Positions 31,965 through 41,527 of a stretch of DNA of 64,000 bases are shown here, in pieces. The stretch lies in contig NZ_WMJY01000001.1 in NCBI RefSeq assembly GCF_009711055.1, forward strand, positions 124,001 through 188,000. The letters are read 5' to 3'. The position numbers and the translations under genes were made by a program. Below the pieces are notes generated by a model. That model did not search any database, was not told where the DNA came from, and was given only the letters and a program-made list of their open reading frames with translations. Origin of the DNA: Myroides pelagicus (GTDB taxonomy: Bacteria; Bacteroidota; Bacteroidia; Flavobacteriales; Flavobacteriaceae). The number at the start of each line of letters is the position of its first letter. The first letter of the stretch is position 1.

Positions 31965-33032
31965 ATGAAAGATAATATACTAATAATCGGAGGCTATGAC
32001 AAAGTAGGCCGTATCATCAGCAAACACCTTACGGCCGCCTTTGCTCACAAAGTAATAATTGCTGGTCGCAACTTCCAAAAGGCAGATGCGCTTGCTAGTG
32101 AATTAGATCACAAAGCTATTGCTTATAGCCTTGATATTTCCAATTGCACAGATATTGCGCTATTAGATAAAACAAAGCTTGTAATTATGTGTATTGATCA
32201 AAAAGATACTGCCTTTGCTAAGTTATGTATTCAAAAGCAAGTCTTGTACTTGGATATAACTGCCAACGACTTATTTATTGAGCAGATGGCTCTGTTGGAT
32301 CAAGAAGCAATTGACAATTAAACTGCAGCAGCTCTTAGCATCGGCTTAGCCCCTGGCATTACAAATCTATTAGCTCAATACTGCATAAACAATAATGACG
32401 ATATCACTATACTTGACATATTTATTCTATTGGGGATTGGTGAAAAACACGGAACTGCAGCCTATCGCTGGACTTTTGACAATATCGATCAATCCTACAA
32501 CGTTCGTCATAATAATCAATCAAGACCCGTTCAGAGTTTTTCTAATCCTAAACCCTGTGAGATGATGGGGCCTCGACTATTCTACACCTTTAATTTCTCG
32601 GATCAGCATACGCTTAATGCAACACTTAAAAATACAAAGGTAATGACGCGCATGGCTTTTGATTCACGATTTCTAACAAGGTTAATTGCCTTTTCACGCC
32701 AAATAGGACTAACTAAGCTTTTAAAAAATAAAAAAATATAAAACTACTGTATTTCTATCTTGGATAAAATGAGCTTGGGTAGTAATGTCTTTGGGGTTAA
32801 AGTAACCGGATTAACTGAGCAAAACCAAAGTTCTGCTAACAGTATTTACGGATATAATGAAGGTAATATCACAGCTTATGTCGCTATAGAAATGGCTTTT
32901 GTGCTATTAACTACTACTCCTGTTTATGGGGTCAAACACATTCACCAACTTATTCAGGATATTCCTGCTTTCTTACATAGGCTTAAACAGTATGATCAGA
33001 CTATTAAAATTAACTTATCTGAAAGCAAATAA
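31965..33032 (+). pseudogene. Saccharopine-dehydrogenase-like oxidoreductase, interrupted by two in-frame stops
   Basis: One reading frame runs from the ATG at 31965 to the stop at 33032 (about 355 codons) but contains TAA at 32319-32321 and at 32739-32741. Sequence on both sides continues the same protein: Rossmann start ILIIGGYDKVGRIISKHL, then after the first stop 'LSIGLAPGITNLLAQYC', and after the second 'KVTGLTEQNQSSANSIYGYN'. The layout matches saccharopine dehydrogenase-like proteins. No frameshift is needed, only two nonsense codons, so the decay is recent. It is divergent from the crp-like gene. Confidence 0.8.
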
Positions 33033-33095
33033 ACAGAGTATAAATTAACCGTTGGACAACCTACGGATACTTTACCTAGATATAAACTTTATTTG

Positions 33096-33166
33096 AGGTT
33101 CCCATTGGATTCGAACCAATCTACTAACTATTGCGTAGTTAGGCCTAACCGCTCAGCCAGAGAACC
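33096..33166 (-). tRNA. tRNA with GCA anticodon (Cys-like), with C at position 33
   Basis: On the minus strand acceptor GGTTCTC/GGGAACC, a 3-bp D stem (GCT/GGC) with GG in the loop, anticodon stem TAACT/AGTTA with loop ACGCAAT (anticodon GCA) and T arm ATTGG-TTCGAAT-CCAAT can all be drawn. The discriminator is T and no CCA is encoded. The base before the anticodon is C instead of the almost universal U33, and the body is 71 nt. It may be functional, specialised or decayed. Confidence 0.65.
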
Positions 33167-33242
33167 TTTTATTGTTGTACAAAGATAGATGGGAATTAGT
33201 CCATTGCTCTAGTCCAAAAGTGTAAAATATAACTAGTCCAGC

Positions 33243-33279
33243 AAGTAAAAACGGATCCTTCTGAGGATCCGTCTTACTT
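33243..33279 (-). terminator. Terminator of the phosphatase-phytase genes
   Basis: ACGGATCCT-TCTG-AGGATCCGT (extended by AAGTAA/TTACTT) is followed by TTTTT on the minus strand, directly after the phytase stop. Confidence 0.85.
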
Positions 33280-33280
33280 G

Positions 33281-34348
33281 TTATTGTTTATTTTTTTCGA
33301 TTTGTGCCTCTATCAGCTTCCAATCGTAGTATTGAAATACTTTTCCATTACTCATCATTACCAGCATTCCTTTGTTGAATTGATTATTCAGACTCTCCGA
33401 TGTCACCTCTAATCCGTCACACTCTATAGCCGACACGGGGATCTTAGCGATCAGTTGATGTTTATGTGGCTGTTGATCAATTCCTTCTCTTGGGTATATC
33501 AACAATGAGTTGTCCTGCTGATCAGATACAATAATATATCCTGTTTGTTGATCTTTTTTATAGATTGCTATTCCTTCGTGATCTCGTTTAGCATCTTTTT
33601 GGGCAAAGAATGCCAACTCTTCGTTTCCTTTTGATGGATCTGCATAATACTTACGTACACCTGCTGTCTCATCAGAGTAGTACACATAACCTAACTCATT
33701 ATCGACAGCAATTGCCTCAATCTCTTTCTGACCACTATACGCTCCAAAGGTCCTAGAAAGCTGTAAACTCAACTTTCCTTGTTTGTCTGTCTTGATTTCG
33801 TATTGATGTAAGTAACCTTCACTTGGGCCATCTTTTCTTCCTGTGATAGCATATACTTTCTTTCCCTCTTCTTCTTTAGCTGTATAAAGTGCTACTCCCA
33901 TTGGTTGATTATACTTCTTCTGTGTCTCTTGCTCAAAGATTAATAGTCCTCCGTTGTCGATTGGTGTTAGTTCTGGCAATCTAAAGATACGCAAAGCATG
34001 TGCATTTCGCTCGGTAACCACAGCGATGTCAATCAGCTCTCCTTGATAAGCGAAGTCATAGACAACATCTATATTATTGGGACGTGCCATGTCCAAGTAC
34101 TTCTTGACTATTTCACCATTTAAATCAAACGCATAAATACCTCCCCCGTTCTCTTTATCCGTCCCTAGTATTAAACTATTTTGATGATCGGTTTTATTAA
34201 TCCATATAGCTGGATCATCTGTATCGTGAACAGTCTGTTGGGTTACTACAGTCGGTTTTAGTGCATCCGCAGCTACAGGAGCTAACTTATCTTTACACCC
34301 AGTAATCAAGGCGATTAGGGCTATTGTCGTATATATTCTAAACTTCAT
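33281..34348 (-). CDS. Beta-propeller phytase, lipoprotein
   Basis: The 355-aa protein has a lipobox (LIALITGC). The mature protein shows the beta-propeller phytase signature VHDTDDPAIWINKTDHQNSL near the N-terminus, followed by 'LILGTDKENGGGIYAFDLNG', 'GVRKYYADPSKGNEELAFFA' and 'RDHEGIAIYK' blades with acidic Ca-binding residues. It should release phosphate from phytate in the periplasm or at the surface. It lies 5 bases downstream of a phosphatase gene and in line with a TonB receptor, which together suggest a phytate/organophosphate scavenging locus. Confidence 0.9.
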   Translation of the reverse strand: MKFRIYTTIALIALITGCKDKLAPVAADALKPTVVTQQTVHDTDDPAIWINKTDHQNSLILGTDKENGGGIYAFDLNGEIVKKYLDMARPNNIDVVYDFAYQGELIDIAVVTERNAHALRIFRLPELTPIDNGGLLIFEQETQKKYNQPMGVALYTAKEEEGKKVYAITGRKDGPSEGYLHQYEIKTDKQGKLSLQLSRTFGAYSGQKEIEAIAVDNELGYVYYSDETAGVRKYYADPSKGNEELAFFAQKDAKRDHEGIAIYKKDQQTGYIIVSDQQDNSLLIYPREGIDQQPHKHQLIAKIPVSAIECDGLEVTSESLNNQFNKGMLVMMSNGKVFQYYDWKLIEAQIEKNKQ

Positions 34349-34353
34349 TGATC

Positions 34354-35346
34354 TTATTTTTTAATTGTATGGGTATATAACACCTCTGCTCTATCTTTTG
34401 TTGCTTTGACTACTTGTACTATCAGTTGATTATCCACAATAGAGAATGACATGAATCCTGGTTCTGCTGCCCAGAAGATTGTGTGTTCCATCACTCCTGA
34501 AGGGCGTACTTCACTAGCCGATCCTGATAAGAATTGGGTAGTATAGCGTCCTTTTGGCTTGATAATCTGCAAATCGTGTTCATGACCACAGATATAGGCA
34601 TCTACTTGATACTGGTCAAAAAGATCAGCAAACTTTTGCTGAAAGTCTTGTGTATCTTTGCTTTCTTTACGCTTTCCGCCGCTATACATGGGGTGATGTC
34701 CTACTACTATTTTCCATTGAATAGATTGATCTTCTTGTCCTAGCGTTTGTTTTATCCAATGCAACTGAGCTTCTGTATCTTGTTCTTTTAAGTCTGTATA
34801 TTTGCTCTTTTTGTGATAACTATCAATGAATGGGTTTGTATCCATTACTACCAACAGTACTTTTTCTCCATTGTCAAGTTTGAACGTCTCACTATAATAG
34901 CGACTAGGCATATGCCACCTTCTACTAATCTCACTATAGTCTATCTGTGCCTGCACGTTGCCTTGATAATCGTGATTTCCCAATGCTACATACCAATCAG
35001 TATAAAGGGACGGGTCTGTATAAATACTTTCATACGAAGAAATCCAATGATAATCTTGTGTACTAGCTACACCATTGGGATAAAAGTTATCGCCCACAGA
35101 TACCACAAACTCCCCATCAAGACTAACCATGGCATGCCCTAACTCGCGTGCTACTTCTTTTTGATAGTAATTTCCAACACGACCAAAATCACCTATGGCT
35201 AAAAAACTAAAACTCTCTGGCTGATAGACTAAGCCTTCTATCGACTGCCCTTTATAACCGTTTTCCTTTTCCTTCACCAAAGGTGCCTGTGCAAATATAC
35301 TATTGACAGAAAGCAAAAGAATTAAACTACAAACTAATTTTTTCAT
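34354..35346 (-). CDS. Purple-acid-type metallophosphoesterase, secreted
   Basis: The 330-aa protein has a signal peptide (LVCSLILLLSVNSIFAQ). All metal motifs of the calcineurin-like/TRAP family are visible in order: AIGDFGRVGNYY (D), VSVGDNFYPNG (GDN), ALGNHDYQGN (GNHD), VVGHHPMYSGG and ICGHEHDLQ. It should hydrolyse phosphomonoesters in the periplasm, taking over the partly dephosphorylated inositol phosphates made by the phytase. Confidence 0.93.
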   Translation of the reverse strand: MKKLVCSLILLLSVNSIFAQAPLVKEKENGYKGQSIEGLVYQPESFSFLAIGDFGRVGNYYQKEVARELGHAMVSLDGEFVVSVGDNFYPNGVASTQDYHWISSYESIYTDPSLYTDWYVALGNHDYQGNVQAQIDYSEISRRWHMPSRYYSETFKLDNGEKVLLVVMDTNPFIDSYHKKSKYTDLKEQDTEAQLHWIKQTLGQEDQSIQWKIVVGHHPMYSGGKRKESKDTQDFQQKFADLFDQYQVDAYICGHEHDLQIIKPKGRYTTQFLSGSASEVRPSGVMEHTIFWAAEPGFMSFSIVDNQLIVQVVKATKDRAEVLYTHTIKK

Positions 35347-35364
35347 GATTGTCTAAATAAAACA

Positions 35365-35400
35365 AGCTCCAGTGATAGAACCAAGCCTATTACTGGAGCT
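35365..35400 (-). terminator. Stem-loop between TonB receptor and phosphatase genes
   Basis: On the minus strand AGCTCCAGTAATAG and CTATCACTGGAGCT (one mismatch or wobble, 8-base loop) are followed by TGTTTTATTT. The T tract is interrupted, so it may be a partial terminator that lowers expression of the two enzymes relative to the receptor. Confidence 0.6.
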
Positions 35401-35416
35401 CTGAATGATTATTAAT

Positions 35417-38254
35417 TTAAAAATCAACTTTTACTCCAAGTGTAAATTTTGGTTGATAATACTCCATTTGTTTTACGCGGTTACTCACCCCTTGATAATA
35501 TCTCAGCGGTTGATTAGTCAAGTTATTAGCTTCGGCAAAGATGCTTAAGTATTTTGTTACTTTATAAGAAGCATTTGCATCAAGGAAAAACTGTTTGTCA
35601 TAAAAACTATCCTCAAAATCACTTCCTCCTAATTCGTCTATATAGTCTGATGAATAATTAGCAGATATACGGGCTGAGAACTTGTCATTTTCCCAAGACA
35701 ACGATCCGTTTAACATATGTGGTGCTGCTCCTGGAAGCTCCATATTTTCTCTAATCTCTCCATCTCCATTGGTGATTCCTTTGGCTTGTGTATGTGTATA
35801 AGTATAGTTAACATATATGCCCATTCCCTTCCAGAATTTCCCTGGTAAGAAATCTAACTGACGCTGAAAAGCAACTTCAAATCCATATAAGTTGACTTGG
35901 TCTCCATTGCGTTGTTGCTTGAATTTCCACTGCTCACCTGCTGGTATAGGATTTACTTGATTAGCAAATAGTCCATCGAAATTCTCTGTTGTAAAAGAGT
36001 CAGTGCGATAAGTATAGATAAAGTCATTTAAGTTTTTATAGAATACTCCAAAAGAAAACATTCCTACTGATTGGAAGTATTTTTCTGCCATTAAATCAAA
36101 GTTATAGGCATAGGTAGCTTTCAAGTCTGGATTACCTGCCTCTATTTCGGTATCTTGAGACACAACACTGATATATGGTGCTAAAGCGTAGTAGTTCGGT
36201 CTAGCTAATGCTGTGGTAAAAGCTGCTCTATAAATCCAATCATTATCTGTTTGATACTTGAATGTAACGCTAGGCATTACGTTAGTATAATCATTAGTAT
36301 TGTTTACCTCTCCAATTAAATCATTCTCGTCCAAAATATGATTACCTGTATAGTCAATACGCGTATGCTCTATACGAGCTCCGAGTATCATTGACAAATT
36401 AGCTGTGAAATCTTGATCCCAACGAATATACGCTGCATAGATCGATTCTTTTGCTTTATAGTTTTGAGCTAAATATTCTTCTGGAACGGCCTGTTTATCA
36501 AACAACAATCCATTATTTAAATCCATACCTCCTAAGTATTCTTTTGTAGCAAAGTACCCTGGTACATACTGACTTCCTGGCTGAAACTTTTCTCCTGTAT
36601 AGAAGTTATTAGGTACTGTATGCAACCCTCCTATTTCATTACCTGCTAAAGGTGTGTATTCATAAAAGATATTATCTCTCTTCTTATCTTTCAAACGCAA
36701 ACGTCCTCCAAAGCGAAGGCGTCCCTTCTGATCGTCTATCACAGAAAATGGAACCCTAAAGTTTAACTTTGCTCCAAATTCACTTTCTTTGGTAAAGTTG
36801 TCATTCTCACTTAGCTTTCTAAATTTAAAGTTTTCTGGCACGTCGTCTGCTGCTGTCAGTAGCGGATAGTTTCCATCATTTAAATCGGCATTCATAGCCA
36901 CTTTCTTATTTTCAAAATCTATGTAGCGCTCCCCTGGTCTATCTTCTGATGCACGAGAATAGCTCACTGACCAATCCATATCTAAATTACTCGACCATAA
37001 GTGCGTACCACCCAAGGCGTAATTCTGTATGCGTTGATCCTCTAATCTTGTATTCTTATTGCGATTATTGTCGATACCTCCCTTAGTCTCTCTTCGGATA
37101 TCCCCTTTAAATCCAATGATATTATCCTGAGCATCATAGGTAGGTTTGATCTTTCTGTAGCGCACTCTATAGCGATTTTCTCTATCATCTCTCCAGTTAT
37201 ACATCGCACTAGCATAAAGTGTATGATTATCGTTTATCTTATAGTCAAACGCTCCAGAAAAACTGCGACGTACACGTTGTACATCATATTTTCTGATGTC
37301 GTATTCACTTACGTATACGTTGTTGAAATCATCTTTATCCCAAACCGCTTCTACGTTATCCGAACCAAAGTTACTATTGTTATAAGAAGTACTAACAATT
37401 ACTCCTAGCTTAGAATCTAAAAATCGATTACCATAGACAAAGCTTCCAATATAATTGCCTTTCTCGCGTATTGGGTTATACCCACCTGCCAAAGTAGCTG
37501 ATATACGCTCTCCATAAGGCGAAGCACGCGTAATCAAATCAACTGATCCACCAATCGCATCAGCATCCATATCAGGTGTCAATGTTTTGTTTACTTCAAT
37601 TGAGGCAATCATGTCCGATGGGATTAAGTCCATCTGTACATTTCTATTATCTCCTTCAGCCGACGGTATACGATCTCCATTCAAAGTCACTGAATTCAAA
37701 CTAGGTGCTAGACCGCGAATGACAATGTTTCTAGCCTCTCCTTGATCATTTTGCATCGTGATACCAGCTACGCGTTTTAGAGCATCGCCAATATTCGAAT
37801 CAGGGAAACGCCCTACCTGATCAGACGAAATCACATTAGAGATATTAGCGCTATTCATTTGTCTATTTAAGGCTTTTGCCTGTCCTTTTAATCGCTCGCC
37901 GATTACCACTATTCCCTCTAAGGTCTGTGTATCTGTCGATAGTCTTAAATCAATCACTGTGTTTTTTCCGGCAATGATTTCAACTTGTTGCTCCACAGCA
38001 TTATATCCGATATAGCTCACCGTTAGGCTATACTCTCCTGCTGGAATATCCAGAAACTCATAATACCCCGTTGGATTACTGATGGTATATTTCTTCCCAT
38101 TGTCTAGTAAAACTGCTGCTCCAGGCAATGAACTATTGTCATTCTGATCAATTACTCTACCTGATAGAATTCCACTCTTCTTTACCGTCTTTTGTGCTTG
38201 TACTGTCAGAACAAAACAAAAAGTTAAAAAAGATAATAAGTACTTTAATTTCAT
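35417..38254 (-). CDS. TonB-dependent outer-membrane receptor with carboxypeptidase-like N-domain
   Basis: The 945-aa protein has a signal peptide (LLSFLTFCFVLTVQAQ) and a CarboxypepD_reg-like domain (about 28-110, GRVIDQNDNSSLPGAAVLLD). A plug domain with 'NISNVISSDQVGRFPDSNIG' follows, then a 22-strand barrel ending in the aromatic QPKFTLGVKVDF. No SusD partner follows, so it is not a classical polysaccharide locus. Linked phytase and phosphatase genes point to uptake of a phosphorylated compound such as an inositol phosphate. The 'DALKRVAGITMQNDQGEARN' block is typical of this family. Confidence 0.92.
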   Translation of the reverse strand: MKLKYLLSFLTFCFVLTVQAQKTVKKSGILSGRVIDQNDNSSLPGAAVLLDNGKKYTISNPTGYYEFLDIPAGEYSLTVSYIGYNAVEQQVEIIAGKNTVIDLRLSTDTQTLEGIVVIGERLKGQAKALNRQMNSANISNVISSDQVGRFPDSNIGDALKRVAGITMQNDQGEARNIVIRGLAPSLNSVTLNGDRIPSAEGDNRNVQMDLIPSDMIASIEVNKTLTPDMDADAIGGSVDLITRASPYGERISATLAGGYNPIREKGNYIGSFVYGNRFLDSKLGVIVSTSYNNSNFGSDNVEAVWDKDDFNNVYVSEYDIRKYDVQRVRRSFSGAFDYKINDNHTLYASAMYNWRDDRENRYRVRYRKIKPTYDAQDNIIGFKGDIRRETKGGIDNNRNKNTRLEDQRIQNYALGGTHLWSSNLDMDWSVSYSRASEDRPGERYIDFENKKVAMNADLNDGNYPLLTAADDVPENFKFRKLSENDNFTKESEFGAKLNFRVPFSVIDDQKGRLRFGGRLRLKDKKRDNIFYEYTPLAGNEIGGLHTVPNNFYTGEKFQPGSQYVPGYFATKEYLGGMDLNNGLLFDKQAVPEEYLAQNYKAKESIYAAYIRWDQDFTANLSMILGARIEHTRIDYTGNHILDENDLIGEVNNTNDYTNVMPSVTFKYQTDNDWIYRAAFTTALARPNYYALAPYISVVSQDTEIEAGNPDLKATYAYNFDLMAEKYFQSVGMFSFGVFYKNLNDFIYTYRTDSFTTENFDGLFANQVNPIPAGEQWKFKQQRNGDQVNLYGFEVAFQRQLDFLPGKFWKGMGIYVNYTYTHTQAKGITNGDGEIRENMELPGAAPHMLNGSLSWENDKFSARISANYSSDYIDELGGSDFEDSFYDKQFFLDANASYKVTKYLSIFAEANNLTNQPLRYYQGVSNRVKQMEYYQPKFTLGVKVDF

Positions 38255-38617
38255 AATATAAGTTTGATATAGTATTTATTGACAAACTTATAAGGTCTAA
38301 AGCAATGCTATGTTTTCTAAGGGTTAACAATACAACAAAGTCTATTTCCAAATAATCTTAATAATCGAAACACAACTGCATTTAATCTTAATTAAATTTT
38401 AACAAATACTTTCAAAAACCACTCACGTTATTTCAAAAGATAAAAGCAAAACCAAAAACTATTAACATTAACAATATCTTAACACCTAAAACCTCCGTAC
38501 TTAACCAAACTGAACCAAATATGATGATTAATAAGTCTTGTCTTACTCTTAATACTGAGATAACATACAAAATACTCGCAAAAATAAGCCTTAACTACCC
38601 ACCCATTGGTGCCAAAA

Positions 38618-38710
38618 GGTGCAGAATACGTGCAGTATTCTATAGGTTTACTAGCCCAGAAGGGTATTCTTGGCAAGAACTCTGCACCAATACTGCATGT
38701 ATTCTGCACC
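38618..38710. repeat. Long inverted repeat (22-bp arms, 49-base loop)
   Basis: GGTGCAGAATACGTGCAGTA(TT) at 38618-38639 is complementary to AATACTGCATGTATTCTGCA(CC) at 38689-38710 apart from one G-U position. The element is GC-richer than its surroundings. It may be a small mobile-element remnant, an RNA structure or a cruciform. Confidence 0.6.
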
Positions 38711-38780
38711 AAAGGCAAATGAAAATAACAACACCAACCCAACAAAACGGAGACTAAAGTGCTCTCTAAAAAAAAACATT

Positions 38781-38813
38781 AAAAAAGGGGCAATCTCAAC
38801 GAGACAGCCCCTT
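38781..38813 (-). terminator. Terminator of the SulP - carbonic anhydrase operon
   Basis: AAGGGGC and GCCCCTT arms with a 15-base loop are followed by T6 on the minus strand, about 20 bases after the carbonic anhydrase stop. Confidence 0.8.
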
Positions 38814-38833
38814 CTTCTTCTAATCAAATAATT

Positions 38834-39457
38834 CTAGCAGATTAACTCCACCTTTCCGCTTACCACGTCATAATAAGCACCTACTACACCTATCTTTTCC
38901 TCTGCTATAAGCTTCGTCAAAGAAGGGCTTACGTTTTGTAACTGTTGTACAATTGATCGTACGTTTTCCATCGTTACTAATTCAACCAATTCAGAAAGTT
39001 CTAATTCCTCTGTGGCATGTTTATCTTTTACTTGCTCTACCACTGGGTGGATACGCTCTAAGATAGTATCTAATTTGCCTAGTGTTGTGTGATTACATGC
39101 CCCAGTAACAGCCCCACATCTACTGTGTCCCAATACCATGATCAACTTACTTCCCACAACATTACAAGCGTACTCCATACTACCAATTACTTCGTCAGTC
39201 AATACATTACCTGCAATTCTCAAACTAAAGATATCTCCAATTCCTTGATCCAATACGTGCTCTAATGGAGCTCTACTATCCATACAACTCAAGATGACAG
39301 CGTGGGGATGTTGTCCATCTTTGGTCTCTTGTAATTGGTGCAAGAAGTTTCTGTTTACTTTTAAGTTGTTTACAAAGCGATTATTTCCCTCTAATAGTAA
39401 TTCTAAACTTTGTGCTGGTGTTGTGTTTGCTAATATTTCTTTTGTAAATGAATTCAT
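38834..39457 (-). CDS. Beta-class carbonic anhydrase
   Basis: The 207-aa protein carries the zinc ligands of beta carbonic anhydrases: Cys and the Asp/Arg dyad in ILSCMDSRAPLEH, and His/Cys in LGHSRCGAV. It interconverts CO2 and bicarbonate in the cytoplasm. It lies 2 bases downstream of a SulP transporter gene, an arrangement that suggests coupled bicarbonate uptake and use. Size and motifs are standard. Confidence 0.95.
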   Translation of the reverse strand: MNSFTKEILANTTPAQSLELLLEGNNRFVNNLKVNRNFLHQLQETKDGQHPHAVILSCMDSRAPLEHVLDQGIGDIFSLRIAGNVLTDEVIGSMEYACNVVGSKLIMVLGHSRCGAVTGACNHTTLGKLDTILERIHPVVEQVKDKHATEELELSELVELVTMENVRSIVQQLQNVSPSLTKLIAEEKIGVVGAYYDVVSGKVELIC

Positions 39458-39459
39458 GA

Positions 39460-41001
39460 TTAAATTGTTTTTCTATGTGATAAAATTATGTTTTGTTGGT
39501 CTCCTGATACTTTGATTTCTCTGTGAAACCCAGTGGTTGTAATTAAAATATTCTTTTCCTTTGCCTTCTCATTAATGAAGGTTTCGATTAGTTCTAAGAC
39601 ATCAATATGGATATACCCCATACGCTTAGCGTCGATGGCCAAATGACAATTGTCAGGCAATTGATAGAGTCTGTTCTTAATAGCTGTTTTATTTAAGAAA
39701 GACACCTCTTGAGCTAAGGTTAAGGTATAGACTAATTGATCGTCTTTGACAGTTCGGTCCATTGAGAAAGCCTTACGAACATTGCCAATAAGTAGGAATA
39801 ATACGCTCACTCCCATTCCAATAAGTACTCCTGTCAATAAATCAGTAACCACCACCATCACAAACGTGACAATAAAGGGAATGAATTGACTCAAGCCTTT
39901 ATGCCAAAAATGAATAACTACTGCTGGCTTAGCTAGATTATACCCGACAAGTATTAATACAGCTGCTAAAGATGCTAGTGGAATCATATTCAACACTAGT
40001 GACAAAGAAACAACGGCTATCAATAAAAATACACCATGAATAACAGCAGAAGCCTTGTATATACCACCTGCATTCACATTTGCTGATGAACGCACGACTA
40101 CAGATGTCATCGGTAAGCCTCCTAATAAAGAACTCAAGATATTCCCAACTCCTTGTGCCTTTAACTCTCTATTTGTATCTGTATGACGCTTTAAAGGATC
40201 TAATCGATCCGTAGCCTCGATACACAACAAAGTTTCAATAGAAGCCACAATTGCGATTGTCCCCCCGACCATCCATACTGCGGGGTTTGTAAAACCAGCC
40301 CAGTCTGGAAACACAAAAATTGAGGTAATTCCAGATAAACTATCAAAAGTTGGTATGGAAACTAATCTTGATGGCTCAATGGCTAAGCTGCTCTGTGTAG
40401 TTAGCCAAAATTGGTTAATCAAGATCCCTACTACCACTACAATCAATGCTGCTGGTAAAAAGGATACTTTCTTGGTCCATTTCATTTTATTCCACAATAG
40501 TAGTATGGCTAATGAAAGAGCGGTAATGATAACCGTTCCGGGTTGTATAGAGGCAATAGACTGTATATCTCCTAATGCATCTACACCAAAAACTAAAGGC
40601 AACTGTTTGATTAGAATAACCAATCCAATCCCCGCAAGCATTCCTTCAATTACACTAGAAGGAAAATAGTTAGCAATAGTACCTGATCGCAAGAACCCTA
40701 ATACAATCTGTAAAGCTCCTGCTATTATTCCAGCAGTTAATAATAATTGGAAAGATCCCAATTCTGTAATTGCACCCAATATAATAGCTGCTAATCCTGC
40801 AGCTGGTCCACTGACACTTACATTGGAATTACTTAATAATCCTACGACCACACCCCCGATAATACCTGATATAATACCTGAAATAGGTGGAGCTCCTGAG
40901 GCTAGTGCAATCCCTAAACACAAGGGAAGCGCTACTAAAAAAACCACAAGACCTGGTGCTGCACTCTTCTTTAGTGCTGCAAAATTCATATTATTTGTCA
41001 T
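39460..41001 (-). CDS. SulP-family anion transporter, probably bicarbonate
   Basis: The ATG at 41001 (MTNNMNFAALKKSAAPGLVV) is taken; the longer frame starts at TTG. The 513-aa protein has about 10-12 membrane segments starting with 'FLVALPLCLGIALASGAPPI' and a conserved 'GISGIIGG...SVSGPAAGLAAII' region (seen as NSNVSVSGPAAGLAAIILGA). The cytoplasmic C-terminus is short and STAS-like. SulP proteins exchange or import sulfate or bicarbonate; the linked carbonic anhydrase makes bicarbonate the better guess, although the genome's sulfate operon is only 10 kb away. Confidence 0.88.
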   Translation of the reverse strand: MTNNMNFAALKKSAAPGLVVFLVALPLCLGIALASGAPPISGIISGIIGGVVVGLLSNSNVSVSGPAAGLAAIILGAITELGSFQLLLTAGIIAGALQIVLGFLRSGTIANYFPSSVIEGMLAGIGLVILIKQLPLVFGVDALGDIQSIASIQPGTVIITALSLAILLLWNKMKWTKKVSFLPAALIVVVVGILINQFWLTTQSSLAIEPSRLVSIPTFDSLSGITSIFVFPDWAGFTNPAVWMVGGTIAIVASIETLLCIEATDRLDPLKRHTDTNRELKAQGVGNILSSLLGGLPMTSVVVRSSANVNAGGIYKASAVIHGVFLLIAVVSLSLVLNMIPLASLAAVLILVGYNLAKPAVVIHFWHKGLSQFIPFIVTFVMVVVTDLLTGVLIGMGVSVLFLLIGNVRKAFSMDRTVKDDQLVYTLTLAQEVSFLNKTAIKNRLYQLPDNCHLAIDAKRMGYIHIDVLELIETFINEKAKEKNILITTTGFHREIKVSGDQQNIILSHRKTI

Positions 41002-41025
41002 TGTTCTTTTTATGCTTAATTTCAA

Positions 41026-41527
41026 TTATGTCTTTTGCTTTTCCCATTACTTAGTACAATGCAAAGGAATCCCTGTTCGGTCTTTTGATAACAAAAAACC
41101 AAATACCTACCTATACTTGTAAAGCATAGAAAAAACGATAATAAGACAGATGTAATTTGTGAAGAAGGGCGTTTCTACTGCTGACAATTAACCCAATTGC
41201 AGTAGGATACTTCCATTCTAATCATAGAATGTACGATTGGCCTTTGGTAAGTCAATTCAGGCATACAATGCTCTCTAATGTTTAAGAAAACAAAACAACA
41301 ATTATAAACTTCTTAGACTAATAGAGTACTATACCCCTTTCACTAGCTATAGCAAAAGGTCTAACGTACAGACTACAGACTACAAAAGACATATGATGGC
41401 TTCTAGATTTAAAACATAGCATATGCTTTACAGTTTATAACAAACTGTTTATCATTCTTATAAATGAATATAAGTAACCGTAAATGTCTGATGTAATACA
41501 AGTATTAGCAAAATACTAATACACAAA
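41026..41527. other. Intergenic region without recognised features
   Basis: About 500 bases of AT-rich DNA lie between the SulP gene and a small secreted-protein gene. It should contain the promoter of the SulP operon. I see no gene, no strong hairpin and no clear repeats. Confidence 0.4.

Larger units (their letters stand above)
38255..38833. other. Intergenic region upstream of the TonB receptor gene
   Basis: The 579 bases contain the presumed receptor promoter, a 22-bp-arm inverted repeat (38618-38710) and the terminator of the carbonic anhydrase gene (38781-38813). Two overlapping frames (38479-38745 minus, 38521-38757 plus) are by-products of the inverted repeat and were not accepted. 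Confidence 0.5.

Noticed and set aside
38479..38757. Overlapping plus and minus frames of 78-88 codons upstream of the TonB receptor gene
   Set aside because: Both are created by the long inverted repeat (38618-38710) and lack plausible starts or homology.
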